Shown in pieces: positions 35,384-45,759 of a DNA stretch of 51,013 nucleotides; position 1 is the first letter of the stretch; each line of letters begins with the position of its first letter. The notes below the pieces were generated by a model. That model worked only from the letters and a program-made list of their open reading frames with translations. It ran no database searches and was not told the DNA's origin. Source of the DNA: Enterococcus sp. DIV0660C (GTDB taxonomy: Bacteria; Bacillota; Bacilli; Lactobacillales; Enterococcaceae); assembly GCF_017316125.1 (NCBI RefSeq), contig NZ_JAFLWA010000014.1:1-51013 (forward strand), written 5' to 3'. The translations under genes and the position numbers were made by a program.

Positions 35384-35401
35384 CGCAGCCCATAGACCGG
35401 A

Positions 35402-38400
35402 TTAGTCTAATTTATCTTCTGCAGTTTCAAAGTTTTGGATTGCATCTTCATGCACTTGTTCAACTTGTTCTGCAGCTTGTTTTTCTAATTCTTTTGCAGA
35501 TTGTTGTTCAGCAAATTTTGTTAAAGCATCTACTGTAATCAAATCATCATCTTCGTCATCCATGTCGCGTAATTCAATCTCTTCATCTTGGATATCTAAG
35601 ACGCGCATGTCTAAACCTAATGATTGTAATTCTTTAACTAATACACGGAATGATTCTGGTACACCAGGTTTTGGAATTGGTTCGCCCTTAACGATTGCTT
35701 CGTATGTTTTCACACGACCAACAACGTCATCTGATTTGTATGTCAAGATTTCTTGTAGGGTATAAGCAGCACCATAAGCTTCCAGTGCCCAAACTTCCAT
35801 TTCCCCAAAACGTTGTCCACCAAATTGAGCTTTACCACCCAATGGTTGTTGCGTAACCAATGAGTAAGGTCCAATTGAACGAGCATGTAATTTATCATCA
35901 ACCATGTGGGCAAGTTTAATCATATACATAACCCCAACAGATACACGTCCATCGAAAGGTTCCCCAGTACGACCATCATAAAGAACTGTTTTAGCATCGC
36001 TAGCCATACCAGCTTCACGAACTGTTGCCCAAACATCTTCATCAGTCGCGCCATCAAATACAGGAGTTGCTACGTGGATTCCTAATTGACGTGCAGCCAT
36101 ACCTAAGTGTAATTCTAATACTTGTCCGATGTTCATCCGAGATGGTACCCCTAATGGATTCAACATGATATCGATTGGTGTTCCATCAGGTAAGAATGGC
36201 ATATCTTCTTCTGGCATAATACGGGATACAACCCCTTTATTACCATGACGACCGGCCATCTTATCTCCTTCATGAATTTTACGTTTTTGAACGATATAAA
36301 CACGAACGAGCATGTTAACACCTGGTGACAATTCATCGCCAGCTTCACGAGTAAAGATTTTTACATCATGAACGATTCCGCCACCACCATGTGGTACACG
36401 TAATGAAGTATCGCGAACTTCACGAGCTTTTTCGCCAAAGATTGCATGTAGCAAACGTTCTTCTGCTGATAATTCAGTTACACCTTTTGGAGTAACTTTA
36501 CCAACAAGTAAATCGCCATCTTGAACTTCCGCACCAATGCGGATAATACCCATTTCATCTAAGTCTTTCAAAGCATCTTCCCCAACGTTAGGGATTTCGC
36601 GAGTAATTTCTTCAGGTCCTAATTTTGTATCACGAGCTTCTGACTCATACTCTTCAATATGGATTGAAGTATAAACATCATCTTTTACAAGACGACGACT
36701 CATGATAATCGCATCTTCATAGTTGTAACCTTCCCAAGTCATGAAACCAACTAAAACGTTTTGTCCTAGTGCCATTTCACCTTGTTCCATAGAAGGTCCA
36801 TCTGCTAAAGTATCACCTTTTTCAACGCGTTCGCCTAAAAGAGCGATTGGGCGTTGGTTATAACTTGTTCCAGAGTTTGAACGACGGAATTTTGTTACAA
36901 CATATTTATCTAATGCACCATTGTCACGACGAACACGGATTTCTGAAGCATCTACATACTCAACGACACCATCATGTTTACACAATAATGCAGCACCTGA
37001 GTCATGCGCAGATTTATATTCCATACCAGTACCAACCCATGGTGATTGTGGATTGATCAACGGAACAGCTTGACGCTGCATGTTGGCACCCATCAAGGCA
37101 CGGTTGGAGTCATCGTTTTCCAAGAAAGGAATACATGCTGTCGCAACAGCTACTACTTGCTTAGGAGAAACGTCCATATAGTCAACTTTATCAATAGAAA
37201 CTTCTAAGTTTTCACTTTGTGCACGAGCCATTACAACGTCTTCAGCAAATGTGCCATCTTCATTTAGAATACTATTTGCTTGGGCAACGATATAGTGGTC
37301 TTCGATGTCTGCAGTTAAGTAATCAATTTGATCAGTAACGCGTCCTGTCGCACGATCAACTCGGCGATATGGTGTTTCAATAAAACCAAACTTATTAACT
37401 TTTGCATAACTTGACAAACTGTTAATCAATCCGATATTCGGACCTTCAGGAGTTTCAATCGGACACATACGACCATAGTGAGAATAGTGAACGTCACGAA
37501 CTTCATAACCAGCACGGTCACGAGTCAAACCACCAGGCCCTAAGGCTGATAGACGACGTTTATGTGTTAACTCACCCAATGGATTTGTTTGATCCATGAA
37601 CTGTGACAACTGTGAAGAACCAAAGAATTCTTTGATACTTGCTACAACTGGACGAATATTAATCAATTGTTGTGGTGTTAATGTTTCTGTGTCTTGGATA
37701 GACATTCTTTCACGTACCACACGTTCCATACGAGCTAAACCAATACGGAATTGATTTTGCAATAATTCACCAACTGAACGGATACGACGATTACCTAAGT
37801 GATCGATATCATCAACATTTCCAATATCTTCCATTAAGTTCAAGAAGTAGCTCATTGAAGCAACAATATCTGCGGGACGAATAGTCTTAACAGCTGCTTC
37901 TGGGTAGCCATTACCGATTACGTTAACTTCACGTTCTGGATCTTTTGGTGAAAATACTTTAATCACTTGGACAGTCATTGGATCAGTGACTACACCATCT
38001 TCTGATGGGTAATAAGTAACTGAGTTCAAACCATTGTCAATAAATGGAGCTAATGTTTCCATCACTTGGTGTGTCAACACAGTTCCTTTTTCAACGATGA
38101 TCTCACCAGTTTCTGGATCAACTAACGTTTCAGCTAATGTTAAGTTTAATAGACGTGTTTTTAAATCTAATTTTTTATTTACTTTGTAACGACCAACATT
38201 TGCTAAGTCGTAGCGTTTTGGATCGAAGAAACGAGCATTTAATAAGTTACGAGAACTATCTGCTGTTTTTGGTTCTCCTGGACGTAAACGTTCGTAAACA
38301 TCTTTCAAACCTTCTTCTGTACGTGAATCACTTGCATTTTTGTGCAAATCTTTTTCAATAGTATTACGCAATGTTTCGCTATCACCAAATATTTCAAAAA

Positions 38401-39019
38401 TCGTATCATCAGAACCAAATCCTAATGCACGAACTAAAACAGTCAAAGGAATTTTACGTGTACGGTCAATACGTACGTAAGAAATATCTTTTGCGTCAGT
38501 TTCCATTTCCAACCAAGCACCACGGTTAGGAATAACTGTTGATCCAAAGCCTTCTTTTCCGTTTTTGTCTACTTTCCCATGGAAGTAAACACCGGGTGAA
38601 CGAACTAATTGAGAAACAATTACACGTTCAGCACCATTGATAATAAATGTACCTTGTTCAGTCATTAGTGGGAAATCACCAAAGAATACTTCTTGTGCTT
38701 TGATTTCACCTGTTTCACGATTTGTTAAACGCAAAGTAACATGTAATGGTGCAGAATAGTTAGCATCATGTGCGCGAGCTTCTGCTACTGTATACTTAGG
38801 TTCCTTAAGTTCATAATCCACAAATTCCAAAGATAAGTTGCCATTAAAATCATCGATTGGCAAAATGTCTTCAAACATTTCTCTAAGTCCTTCATCTAAG
38901 AACCATTGGTAAGAGTCTGTTTGAATTTCAATCAAATTTGGTAATTCCAACACTTCACTGATGCGTGCGAAACTTCTACGTTCGCGATGTTTTCCGTATT
39001 TTACTACGTGTCCAGCCAA
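35402..39019 (-). CDS. rpoB: RNA polymerase beta subunit
   Basis: A 1205-residue beta subunit, first of the rpoBC operon. I chose the TTG start at 39019 ([20 protein letters not shown]), with AGGGG eight bases upstream; the frame extends three codons to a GTG at 39028. The rifampicin region reads [31 protein letters not shown] with the wild-type Gln, Asp, His and Ser positions, so no classical resistance change is seen. The C-terminal tail is long, acidic and Glu/Gln-rich, as in other enterococci. Confidence 0.98.
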   Translation of the reverse strand: MAGHVVKYGKHRERRSFARISEVLELPNLIEIQTDSYQWFLDEGLREMFEDILPIDDFNGNLSLEFVDYELKEPKYTVAEARAHDANYSAPLHVTLRLTNRETGEIKAQEVFFGDFPLMTEQGTFIINGAERVIVSQLVRSPGVYFHGKVDKNGKEGFGSTVIPNRGAWLEMETDAKDISYVRIDRTRKIPLTVLVRALGFGSDDTIFEIFGDSETLRNTIEKDLHKNASDSRTEEGLKDVYERLRPGEPKTADSSRNLLNARFFDPKRYDLANVGRYKVNKKLDLKTRLLNLTLAETLVDPETGEIIVEKGTVLTHQVMETLAPFIDNGLNSVTYYPSEDGVVTDPMTVQVIKVFSPKDPEREVNVIGNGYPEAAVKTIRPADIVASMSYFLNLMEDIGNVDDIDHLGNRRIRSVGELLQNQFRIGLARMERVVRERMSIQDTETLTPQQLINIRPVVASIKEFFGSSQLSQFMDQTNPLGELTHKRRLSALGPGGLTRDRAGYEVRDVHYSHYGRMCPIETPEGPNIGLINSLSSYAKVNKFGFIETPYRRVDRATGRVTDQIDYLTADIEDHYIVAQANSILNEDGTFAEDVVMARAQSENLEVSIDKVDYMDVSPKQVVAVATACIPFLENDDSNRALMGANMQRQAVPLINPQSPWVGTGMEYKSAHDSGAALLCKHDGVVEYVDASEIRVRRDNGALDKYVVTKFRRSNSGTSYNQRPIALLGERVEKGDTLADGPSMEQGEMALGQNVLVGFMTWEGYNYEDAIIMSRRLVKDDVYTSIHIEEYESEARDTKLGPEEITREIPNVGEDALKDLDEMGIIRIGAEVQDGDLLVGKVTPKGVTELSAEERLLHAIFGEKAREVRDTSLRVPHGGGGIVHDVKIFTREAGDELSPGVNMLVRVYIVQKRKIHEGDKMAGRHGNKGVVSRIMPEEDMPFLPDGTPIDIMLNPLGVPSRMNIGQVLELHLGMAARQLGIHVATPVFDGATDEDVWATVREAGMASDAKTVLYDGRTGEPFDGRVSVGVMYMIKLAHMVDDKLHARSIGPYSLVTQQPLGGKAQFGGQRFGEMEVWALEAYGAAYTLQEILTYKSDDVVGRVKTYEAIVKGEPIPKPGVPESFRVLVKELQSLGLDMRVLDIQDEEIELRDMDDEDDDLITVDALTKFAEQQSAKELEKQAAEQVEQVHEDAIQNFETAEDKLD

Positions 39020-39265
39020 GCTCTTCACCCCTCTAAAATGTCATTCAAAAAGACTACCCGACTAATTGTTACAAAAATATTTCATATATTTTTTTTAGGT
39101 AACAACAGACATTTTTTGCGGCTTTTAGGCAAAAAAAAACCAAAAATAGAACAATCTCTTGAAAACTTACTTTCGTGAGCTCCTACTTTTGTTTCTCTTA
39201 TAAAGCCGAAACGGACAATATTTCGTTTCTGCCTTTCATTCATCAGATAGTTTTTGCAACTTCAT

Positions 39266-39294
39266 ATAATACACGTATTTCGTACAAAAGTCAA
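39266..39294 (-). promoter_or_regulatory. rpoBC promoter
   Basis: TTGACT (complement of 39289-39294) and TATTAT (complement of 39266-39271) with 17-bp spacing. The transcript would have a leader of about 240 nt, containing a run of nine T around 39131-39139. Confidence 0.7.
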
Positions 39295-39380
39295 CCTCTC
39301 ATCGCTTTGCTCACTTGCTTTCGCAACCTTTTCTTAATTCTTTCATCTACTATCAATTTTTTTCATTGATCACTTTTGTA

Positions 39381-39409
39381 TTGACAGACCAAAACCCCTT
39401 TGCTAAGAT
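39381..39409 (+). promoter_or_regulatory. Promoter of ABC transporter leader
   Basis: TTGACA (39381-39386), 17 bp, and TAAGAT (39404-39409) with an extended TGC before the -10. It points into a 320-nt leader ending at the ABC operon. Confidence 0.8.
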
Positions 39410-39439
39410 TGAGGAAATTCATTTTGTGGAGGAATTACT

Positions 39440-39502
39440 ATGATAACTAATCGAATAAAACCAACACAACTGAATAACTTTTTCTTTAGCTACTTTAGAT
39501 AG
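39440..39502 (+). CDS. Leader peptide rich in Phe/Tyr codons
   Basis: A 20-codon reading frame with a strong GGAGG (39428-39432) about eight bases upstream, ending FFFSYFR-stop. Four Phe and one Tyr codons fall in the last seven sense codons. It starts about 25 bases after the predicted transcription start. Immediately after the stop begin mutually exclusive hairpins and then an intrinsic terminator (39676-39711) before the ABC operon. This is the layout of translation-coupled attenuation, where a ribosome stalled at scarce Phe (or Tyr) would change RNA folding. Peptide expression itself is inferred. Confidence 0.7.
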   Translation: MITNRIKPTQLNNFFFSYFR

Positions 39503-39651
39503 GTTTGTATTCATCATGATGGATACAAACGTTAAACAACTTGTTTGTATCTATGATGGCTAAAGAACTTTGTATTACGCAAAAAGCCACGTAGACATTA
39601 CGCTAAGTGGCTAAGCAAAGAAAATACAAAGTATTTCTGGTACCATACTTT
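39503..39651 (+). promoter_or_regulatory. Attenuator with competing RNA pairings
   Basis: The heptamer TTTGTAT occurs at 39504-39510, 39544-39550 and 39569-39575. Its complement ATACAAA occurs at 39523-39529 and 39624-39630. Thus 39503-39530, 39521-39551 and 39568-39631 can each form stems that exclude one another. AAAGTAT / ATACTTT (39628-39634, 39645-39651) overlaps the last copy. An AGCCAC / GTGGCT stem is at 39585-39612. The switching order is inferred. Confidence 0.65.
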
Positions 39652-39675
39652 TCTATTTATTTTCTCGCTTTTTCG

Positions 39676-39711
39676 AATCCATTTAGACGTCATGTCTGAA
39701 TGGATTTTTTT
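39676..39711 (+). terminator. Intrinsic terminator upstream of the ABC operon
   Basis: A 13-bp stem (39676-39688 with 39694-39706, one G-T pair), a 5-nt loop and a run of T. It lies 33 bp before the first ABC gene, inside the leader, so transcription must pass it to reach the operon. Confidence 0.85.
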
Positions 39712-39738
39712 GTTTCTTAAAACTAAGGGGGAAATCAA

Positions 39739-40710
39739 ATGAAAAAGAATGTATTAATTGGACTTGGACTAACAGTATTACTTGCACTAGGTGGTTGTGC
39801 TCAAAAAAGCGAAGCAAAAAATGGCGATGAAGAAATGAAAACGGTGGGCGTACTTCAACTTGTACAACATAATTCTCTTGACGATTCTTATAAAGGTTTC
39901 AAAGAAGGTTTGTCAGAAGGTGGTTACGTTGAAGGAAAAAATTTAACAATTGATTATCAAAACGCTCAGAACAATCAAGATAACTTAAAAAGTATGAGCG
40001 AAAAATTAGTCAAAGAAAAACCTGATTTATTGTTGGGAATCGCAACACCTGCTGCTCAATCATTACTAAATGAAACGACAACTATTCCGATTACTGTTAC
40101 TGCAGTGACTGATTTGAAAGAAGCCAAACTAGTTGCGTCCAACAAAGAACCCGGAGGAAATGTAACTGGCACTTCTGATATGGTTCCAATCAAAAAACAA
40201 ATTGATTTATTACTAAGCATTGTTCCGAATGCAAAAAAAATCGGAATCATGTACAACAACGGCGAAGCAAACTCTAAACTTCAAGGTGATCTTGCTCAAA
40301 AAGAATTAGAAAAAGCTGGAATTAAAGTAAAAGTTTTAACTGCTAACTCAACCAACGATGTTCAACAAGTAACGAAAAGTTTAGCCAAAGACGTTGATGG
40401 CATTTATATTCCAACAGACAATACATTCGCTAGTGCCGCAAGTGTCGTTGGTGAAGTAGCAAAAGAAACAAAGACTCCTGTCGTTGCTGGTTCAGCTGCA
40501 CAAGTAAAAGAAGGTGGACTTGCAACTGTCGGCATTGATTATGAAAAACTTGGAAAACAAACTGGAATCATGGCTGCAAAAATCCTTGATGGAAAAGCAA
40601 CACCTGACTCACTTCCTGTTGAATCTGCAAACGATTTAGAACTAATTGTAAATGAAAAAATGGCTGATGATTTAGGAATTGATCCTGCCAGTATTAAAGC
40701 AGCTGAGTAG
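39739..40710 (+). CDS. ABC transporter substrate-binding lipoprotein (TrpX-like)
   Basis: A 323-residue lipoprotein of the COG2984 type. A signal peptide ends in the lipobox LALGGC, with the lipidated cysteine near residue 20. The body has the periplasmic-binding-protein layout: GVLQLVQHNSLDD..YKGFKEGL, then LLLGIATPAAQSLLN, NAKKIGIMYNNGEANSKLQ and GGLATVGIDYEKLGKQTGIMAAKIL. Streptococcal relatives are called TrpX and are assigned to tryptophan uptake. Here the leader peptide has Phe and Tyr but no Trp codons, so an aromatic amino acid such as Phe may be the substrate; that is inference. Confidence 0.85.
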   Translation: MKKNVLIGLGLTVLLALGGCAQKSEAKNGDEEMKTVGVLQLVQHNSLDDSYKGFKEGLSEGGYVEGKNLTIDYQNAQNNQDNLKSMSEKLVKEKPDLLLGIATPAAQSLLNETTTIPITVTAVTDLKEAKLVASNKEPGGNVTGTSDMVPIKKQIDLLLSIVPNAKKIGIMYNNGEANSKLQGDLAQKELEKAGIKVKVLTANSTNDVQQVTKSLAKDVDGIYIPTDNTFASAASVVGEVAKETKTPVVAGSAAQVKEGGLATVGIDYEKLGKQTGIMAAKILDGKATPDSLPVESANDLELIVNEKMADDLGIDPASIKAAE

Positions 40711-40732
40711 CAAACAATAGGAGGAACAAAAT

Positions 40733-41638
40733 ATGTTAAATCTATTTTCAATTTTCTTATCTTCTGCCTCACAAGGTGTTCTTTGGGCATTATTAGCAAT
40801 TGGTGTTTATATTACGTTTCGTATTTTAGATATTGCTGATCTAACTGCTGAAGGAAGTTTTCCTTTAGGTGCTGGGATAGCGGCAATGAGTATTACAACA
40901 GGCATCCATCCTTTACTTGCTTGCCTACTAGGATTTTTAGGCGGTGCGTTGGCTGGATTGGTTTCCGGATTGCTTCATACAAAACTCAAAATTCCTGCAT
41001 TACTTGCAGGAATCATCACCATGACAGGCTTGTATTCTGTGACTTCACGAGTGATGGGCGCACCTAATATCTCACTGCTTGGACAGCCCACTATTTTTGA
41101 ATGGGTTGAGTCATTGGGCGTCTCAAAAACAACCGCCGTTTTAATTGTAGGTTTGTGTATCGCTTTACTGATTGTTTTTCTACTAGTGTTTTTCTTAAGA
41201 ACAGAAACAGGACTTGCAATTCGAGCAACAGGAGACAACTTAGCGATGAGCGAAGCAAATGGCATCAACACGGATAACATGAAAATTATTGGCTATATGA
41301 TCTCGAACGGTTGCATTGCTTTAGCTGGCTCCTTACTTGCACAAAACAATGGTTTTGCTGACTTAAACTCTGGAATTGGCACAATCGTTATTGGCTTAGC
41401 TTCGATCATCATTGCAGAAGTCTTGTTCCGTAACCAGCCACTACTTTCACGTTTCTTGACAGTCATTCTTGGTGCAGTGATTTATCGTTTTATTTTAGCA
41501 CTCGTTTTCGAATTAAATGTCGAACCTAGTGACTCCAAATTGGCTTCTGCTTTAGTTTTAGTTATCTGTTTATCTTTCCCACAAATTCAAGAAAAATTGC
41601 GTATTCCTAAATTCAATCGAGGAGGGAACAACAAATGA
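40733..41638 (+). CDS. ABC transporter permease (TrpY-like)
   Basis: A 301-residue integral membrane permease with eight or so helices, of the COG4120/branched-chain permease-like class. Typical motifs are ITFRILDIADLTAEGSFPLGAG and ETGLAIRATGDNLAMSEANGINTDNMKIIGYMISNG. The gene follows the binding protein by 22 bp with AGGAGG upstream and overlaps the ATPase start (ATGA), showing a tight operon. Confidence 0.88.
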   Translation: MLNLFSIFLSSASQGVLWALLAIGVYITFRILDIADLTAEGSFPLGAGIAAMSITTGIHPLLACLLGFLGGALAGLVSGLLHTKLKIPALLAGIITMTGLYSVTSRVMGAPNISLLGQPTIFEWVESLGVSKTTAVLIVGLCIALLIVFLLVFFLRTETGLAIRATGDNLAMSEANGINTDNMKIIGYMISNGCIALAGSLLAQNNGFADLNSGIGTIVIGLASIIIAEVLFRNQPLLSRFLTVILGAVIYRFILALVFELNVEPSDSKLASALVLVICLSFPQIQEKLRIPKFNRGGNNK

Positions 41639-42438
41639 GTGCCGTACTGACAATTAAAGATTTACACCATACTTTTGAAAAAGGAACAACAAACGAAAAT
41701 CACGTACTAAAGGGAATTAATCTCTCACTTCAACCAGCTGATTTTGTAACAATTATTGGCGGGAATGGTGCTGGAAAATCTACCTTACTTAATAGTATCG
41801 CGGGAACTTTTACCGCTGATCAAGGAAAAATTATTTTGCGTGAACAAGACATTACCAAAAAATCGGTAGTAGAACGTTCTAAAAATATCAGCCGTGTATT
41901 CCAAGATCCCAAACTAGGGACAGCTGTTCGTTTAACTGTTGAAGAAAATTTAGCGCTTGCAATGAAACGAGGAAAGAAACGTGGCTTCTTTCGTGGCGTA
42001 AAACCTCGGGATCGTCAATTTTTTAAAGAGCAACTAGCAAGTTTGAATTTAGGATTAGAAAATCGTTTGACCACAGAAATCGGCTTATTATCTGGCGGGC
42101 AACGCCAAGCAATCACATTGTTAATGGCAACGCTACAACGCCCCGAATTGATTTTATTAGATGAACATACCGCTGCACTTGATCCGGCAACTTCTGCCAC
42201 TGTAATGAAATTGACTCAGAAATTAATTCAGGAACAAAAACTAACAGCTTTTATGGTTACGCATGATATGGAAGATGCTATTCGTTACGGCAATCGTTTA
42301 ATCATGTTGCATCAAGGGCAAATCGTTGTGGATATTACAAATGAAGAAAAACAACAATTAACTGTTGCTAAATTACTTGATCTTTTCAAAAAAAATAGTG
42401 GTACCACACTCAAAGAAGACACCGTTCTTTTAGCTTAA
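41635..42438 (+). CDS. ABC transporter ATP-binding protein (TrpZ-like)
   Basis: A 267-residue ABC ATPase with Walker A GGNGAGKSTLL, Q-loop RVFQDPKLGT, signature LLSGGQRQAITL, Walker B LILLDEHTAALDP and H-loop VTHD. It energises uptake by the two preceding gene products, with which it overlaps by four bases. No clear terminator follows; birA lies about 110 bp downstream. Confidence 0.9.
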   Translation: MSAVLTIKDLHHTFEKGTTNENHVLKGINLSLQPADFVTIIGGNGAGKSTLLNSIAGTFTADQGKIILREQDITKKSVVERSKNISRVFQDPKLGTAVRLTVEENLALAMKRGKKRGFFRGVKPRDRQFFKEQLASLNLGLENRLTTEIGLLSGGQRQAITLLMATLQRPELILLDEHTAALDPATSATVMKLTQKLIQEQKLTAFMVTHDMEDAIRYGNRLIMLHQGQIVVDITNEEKQQLTVAKLLDLFKKNSGTTLKEDTVLLA

Positions 42439-42487
42439 ACATTCTTTGTAATCTACAAAAATTCAATCAGCGGAAATTAACTTTTTA

Positions 42488-42525
42488 CTATTGTATACGA
42501 AGAAAGTCAGAATTTGATACAATAG
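42488..42525. promoter_or_regulatory. Inverted repeat upstream of birA
   Basis: CTATTGTAT (42488-42496) and ATACAATAG (42517-42525) with a 20-bp spacer, 23 bp before the birA start. The wide spacing recalls BirA operators, whose half-sites are also far apart, but the half-site sequence differs from the usual GTTAAC type. Autoregulation is a guess. Confidence 0.35.
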
Positions 42526-42548
42526 CAAAAAAGGAGTTGGATAACCAG

Positions 42549-43517
42549 ATGGCTACAAAAGATACTGTACTTCGCTTATTAAAAAATTCAACGACATTTC
42601 TTTCTGGAGAAAAAATCGCCCAAGAACTACAACTTTCTCGTACCAGTGTTTGGAAAGCAATCAAAGAACTAGAAAAAGCTGGCTATCAATTCGAACACGG
42701 TCCTATTGGCTACCGCTATTTACCTTCTGATGTACTAGATGCAACGGAAATCAAACAGGAACTTCAGAACGATCAACCACGTTTACACGTGAAGACAATG
42801 ACTACTTCTCAATCAACAATGCAAGATGCAAAACTAGCTGCCGCAAAGGGAACCGACGATCCAACATTATTTGTTGCAGACATGCAGGAAAACGCACGTG
42901 GACGCTTCGGTCGGCCTTTTTTTGCCGAACCAGGACGTGGCATTTACATGAGTTTACTTTTGCATCCTAACCAAGAATTTGATGAGTTACCTCAATACAC
43001 ATTGGTTGCAGCTAGCGCTTGTGCCAAAGCAATTGAAAAACTTACAGGAGTATCAACTCAAATCAAATGGGTCAATGATATTTATGTCAATGGTAAAAAG
43101 ATTTGTGGCATTTTATCAGAAGCAATTAGTGATATGGAATCTGGCAGGATCAGTCACGTGATTATTGGGATGGGCATTAATTTTTCATTGCCTCAAAACG
43201 AATTTCCCCAAGAAATACAGCAAAAAGCAACTTCAATATTTCCTGATGGACATGCTTTGATTACTCGTAATCAATTAATCATTGAAATTTGGAAAGAATT
43301 ATTTACTTATTTACGTGAACCAGCAAATAAAGAATACTTGTCCTTCTATCGAAAAAAATCATTTGTGTTAGGTAAACAAGTCTCTTTTACCCAAAAAGGC
43401 ACCACCTACCATGGTGTTGCTAAATCAATTACTGATACAGGTGAATTAGTCGTTCAAACACCTCAAGAACTTAAAGTATTATCTTCTGGGGAAATTAGTC
43501 TTTCATCAATCAATTAA
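42549..43517 (+). CDS. birA: Bifunctional biotin ligase / biotin operon repressor
   Basis: A 322-residue group II BirA. The N-terminal winged helix (LSRTSVWKAIKELEKAGYQFEHGPIGYRY) is followed by the ligase core with ARGRFGRPFFAEPGRGIYMSLL and IKWVNDIYVNGKKICGILSEA, the biotinyl-adenylate and lysine-containing motifs. The SH3-like C-terminal domain is complete. It attaches biotin to carboxylases and can repress biotin genes. AAGGAG lies 12 bases before the ATG, a rather long spacing; an in-frame TTG at 42537 is too close to it. Confidence 0.93.
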   Translation: MATKDTVLRLLKNSTTFLSGEKIAQELQLSRTSVWKAIKELEKAGYQFEHGPIGYRYLPSDVLDATEIKQELQNDQPRLHVKTMTTSQSTMQDAKLAAAKGTDDPTLFVADMQENARGRFGRPFFAEPGRGIYMSLLLHPNQEFDELPQYTLVAASACAKAIEKLTGVSTQIKWVNDIYVNGKKICGILSEAISDMESGRISHVIIGMGINFSLPQNEFPQEIQQKATSIFPDGHALITRNQLIIEIWKELFTYLREPANKEYLSFYRKKSFVLGKQVSFTQKGTTYHGVAKSITDTGELVVQTPQELKVLSSGEISLSSIN

Positions 43518-43569
43518 AAAATACGCATACCTTATGACAAAATTTTTATCATAAGATATGCGTATTTTT
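43516..43569. terminator. Bidirectional terminator between birA and menA
   Basis: Long arms (43516-43537 and 43549-43569) pairing through AAATACGCATA...CTTATGA with one mismatch, with A/T runs at both ends. It separates the convergent genes. Confidence 0.9.
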
Positions 43570-43571
43570 TA

Positions 43572-44525
43572 TTAAATATTTTGAAAAAGAATGGTTAACA
43601 ATAATCCTAGAACATAACTGCCGTTAAATAAAATCATATTTTTGATAGAGTAACTAAAACTGATTGGCTGTGGCAAACTCTTTTTGAATGCTTGCAAGTT
43701 CCCATGAATTTTCGGAAAAGTTGCTAGTATAATCAAGATCGGCCATTCAAACACACCTGTTAACAGTCCTAATAATATAGCTATATAACTAGCATACATT
43801 AAGCTTTGAAAAAGGACTGTGCCCACTGGACGACCAATATAAAACACTAAGGTATAACGATGATTTTCAATATCTCGATCAAGATCTCTTAAATTGTTGG
43901 CTAGCATGATATTAGCAATTGTAAAAACTAATGGTAAGGAAGCAAGAACAATAGCTGCAACTGCCCAAAAATTCCCTTCCAAAGCAAAATCACCAGTTTG
44001 AAAATCAATCATTAAATCATATACATTTGTACTATGAGTATTGACATATACGACCATTGCAAAAATTCCTAGGCCCATCGTAAATCCACTAAAAATTTCT
44101 CCCAGTGGCATACGTGATAACGGAATTGGCCCAAAAGTATAAAACACACCAATAAAGCAACAAATAGCACCCATCACTAACAATAACCAACCCGTTTGAA
44201 TCGTTAAAATGATGCCGATAATAAAAACAAATGCAATCATTCCTAAAATCATATTTCGAATAATTTTCGGTGAAGTTTTTGTTCGACCGATTACATTTTC
44301 TTGATATTTATAAACTTCTGAATGCGCTTTTTGATAATCCATATAATTATTGATTGCCGTTGTTGCCAAATCAAAAACTAACATTCCTATAAAAAATAAA
44401 AGTGTACTTAACCAGTGTACTTCATGAAAAAAAGCGATAGAGAATAAAACCCCTATCGCAAAAGGAAATACACTTGCCACTTTTGTTCGAATCTCAACGA
44501 CTTCTAAAAAAATTTTCAGTGACAT
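43572..44525 (-). CDS. menA: UbiA-family prenyltransferase, menaquinone (DHNA) type
   Basis: A 317-residue polytopic prenyltransferase that joins a polyprenyl chain to 1,4-dihydroxy-2-naphthoate to give demethylmenaquinone. The two Asp-rich motifs are NNYMDYQKAH and ANNLRDLDRDIENHRYT. About eight hydrophobic helices are visible. In the EET locus of Listeria the matching function is encoded by an extra prenyltransferase gene (dmk), and the location next to apbE and pplA points to that role. It follows apbE by 10 bp. Confidence 0.88.
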   Translation of the reverse strand: MSLKIFLEVVEIRTKVASVFPFAIGVLFSIAFFHEVHWLSTLLFFIGMLVFDLATTAINNYMDYQKAHSEVYKYQENVIGRTKTSPKIIRNMILGMIAFVFIIGIILTIQTGWLLLVMGAICCFIGVFYTFGPIPLSRMPLGEIFSGFTMGLGIFAMVVYVNTHSTNVYDLMIDFQTGDFALEGNFWAVAAIVLASLPLVFTIANIMLANNLRDLDRDIENHRYTLVFYIGRPVGTVLFQSLMYASYIAILLGLLTGVFEWPILIILATFPKIHGNLQAFKKSLPQPISFSYSIKNMILFNGSYVLGLLLTILFQNI

Positions 44526-44535
44526 CTGCTTACTC

Positions 44536-45633
44536 CTACTCTAGCTTTGAACGATCACCCATTGCGTAATCTGAGTCTTCTGCTAACTTAAATTCATCTT
44601 TGATTGGATCAGTCACATAGACTTTTCCTTCTTTGGTAACAAAAATAGCATTTGTTCCATTGTCTAGTTCTTCAACATAAGATAACCCTTTTTTCACACC
44701 CATTGAGAAAACAGCTGTTGAAAGACCATCCCCATCAATCGATTTGTTTGTGATGATTGTCACACTGGCAATGTCATTATCAAAAGGATAACCTGTTTTA
44801 GGATCAAATAAATGATGGTATTTCACGCCATCTACTTCCAAATACCGTTCATATATGCCTGAAGTTACCAATGTTTTATTTTTTTCTTTGATTGTTCCTA
44901 AAACAGAACCGCGAGCAAGATTAGGATCCTGAATACCTACATTCCAATCTTGATTTTTTCCACGAGGACTGTGTCCCAAAACATACACATTTCCACCTAA
45001 ATCAACAATTGCTGTTGTTACACCATTATCTTTAAGTACTTTGATAACTTCATCAGTAATGTACCCTTTAGCAATTGCACCTAAGTCAATGATCATTCCT
45101 TTTTCTTTTAAGTAAACAGTTTTCTCTTCATCGTTTAGTTCAATTTTATGATAGTCAACTAATTTTAAAGCTTGATCAATTTCTTCTTGCGATGGCTTTC
45201 TTGCATCATCAAAACCAATGCGCCACAGCTGTGTTACTGAACCAATTGCCATGTCAAAACCGCCGCGAGAATCTTCACTATATTCATACGCTTTTTTTAC
45301 AAGTGAATAAACATCATCAGAAACTTTAACAGGTTTAATACCTGCTTGTGCATTGACCTCATCAATCTCAGAGCCTGATTGATTAATTGTAATTTTATCG
45401 CCCAATTCTTTCACACGATCAAAGGCTGGTGTTAATACAGACTCTTTTCCTTCATCATATACTCGTATTCGCACATAAGTTCCTAACAAAAATTTTTCTT
45501 GTGCATATGGTTCACTTAGAATTCCTTTGGCTGGTTTATCACTTTCTACTGTCTTTTCAGATGATGAACCACAACCAACTAGTGCAACTAAAGTACATAC
45601 GGCTAGTAAGGAAAGTAGTAATTTTTTTCGCAT
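44536..45633 (-). CDS. apbE: FAD:protein FMN transferase (ApbE/FmnB) lipoprotein
   Basis: A 365-residue lipoprotein (lipobox LVALVGC). It carries the ApbE fold: LGTYVRIRVYD, DMAIGSVTQLWRIGF, VDLGGNVYVLGHSPRGK, YHHLFDPKTGYP and DGLSTAVFSMG. ApbE transfers FMN from FAD to a Ser/Thr in a (D)xxTGAT-type motif. The neighbouring gene product PplA has two such motifs and is the expected substrate. In Listeria this enzyme is called FmnB. It lies between pplA and menA on the same strand, after the pplA terminator, so it may have its own promoter or depend on readthrough. Confidence 0.92.
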   Translation of the reverse strand: MRKKLLLSLLAVCTLVALVGCGSSSEKTVESDKPAKGILSEPYAQEKFLLGTYVRIRVYDEGKESVLTPAFDRVKELGDKITINQSGSEIDEVNAQAGIKPVKVSDDVYSLVKKAYEYSEDSRGGFDMAIGSVTQLWRIGFDDARKPSQEEIDQALKLVDYHKIELNDEEKTVYLKEKGMIIDLGAIAKGYITDEVIKVLKDNGVTTAIVDLGGNVYVLGHSPRGKNQDWNVGIQDPNLARGSVLGTIKEKNKTLVTSGIYERYLEVDGVKYHHLFDPKTGYPFDNDIASVTIITNKSIDGDGLSTAVFSMGVKKGLSYVEELDNGTNAIFVTKEGKVYVTDPIKDEFKLAEDSDYAMGDRSKLE

Positions 45634-45713
45634 AATTTTCCCCTTTTTACTTATTCTTAAGTTATCATACCTTCTTTTTTTCTAAATGAAAAGGTCGATA
45701 TCAAAAAGAAAGA

Positions 45714-45739
45714 GGCTGATCTCAATTAAGTGATCAGCC
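45714..45739 (-). terminator. Terminator after pplA
   Basis: GGCTGATC / GATCAGCC stem (45714-45721, 45732-45739), followed on the minus strand by TCTTTCTTTTT. It separates pplA from apbE-menA. Confidence 0.75.
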
Positions 45740-45759
45740 CGTCATCATTTCTTGTTTAA

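Noticed and set aside
39638-39644. TGGTACC resembling part of a T-box
   Set aside because: Only this short match is present; the rest of the T-box consensus and the stem I motifs are not seen. The leader ORF with competing hairpins explains the region better.
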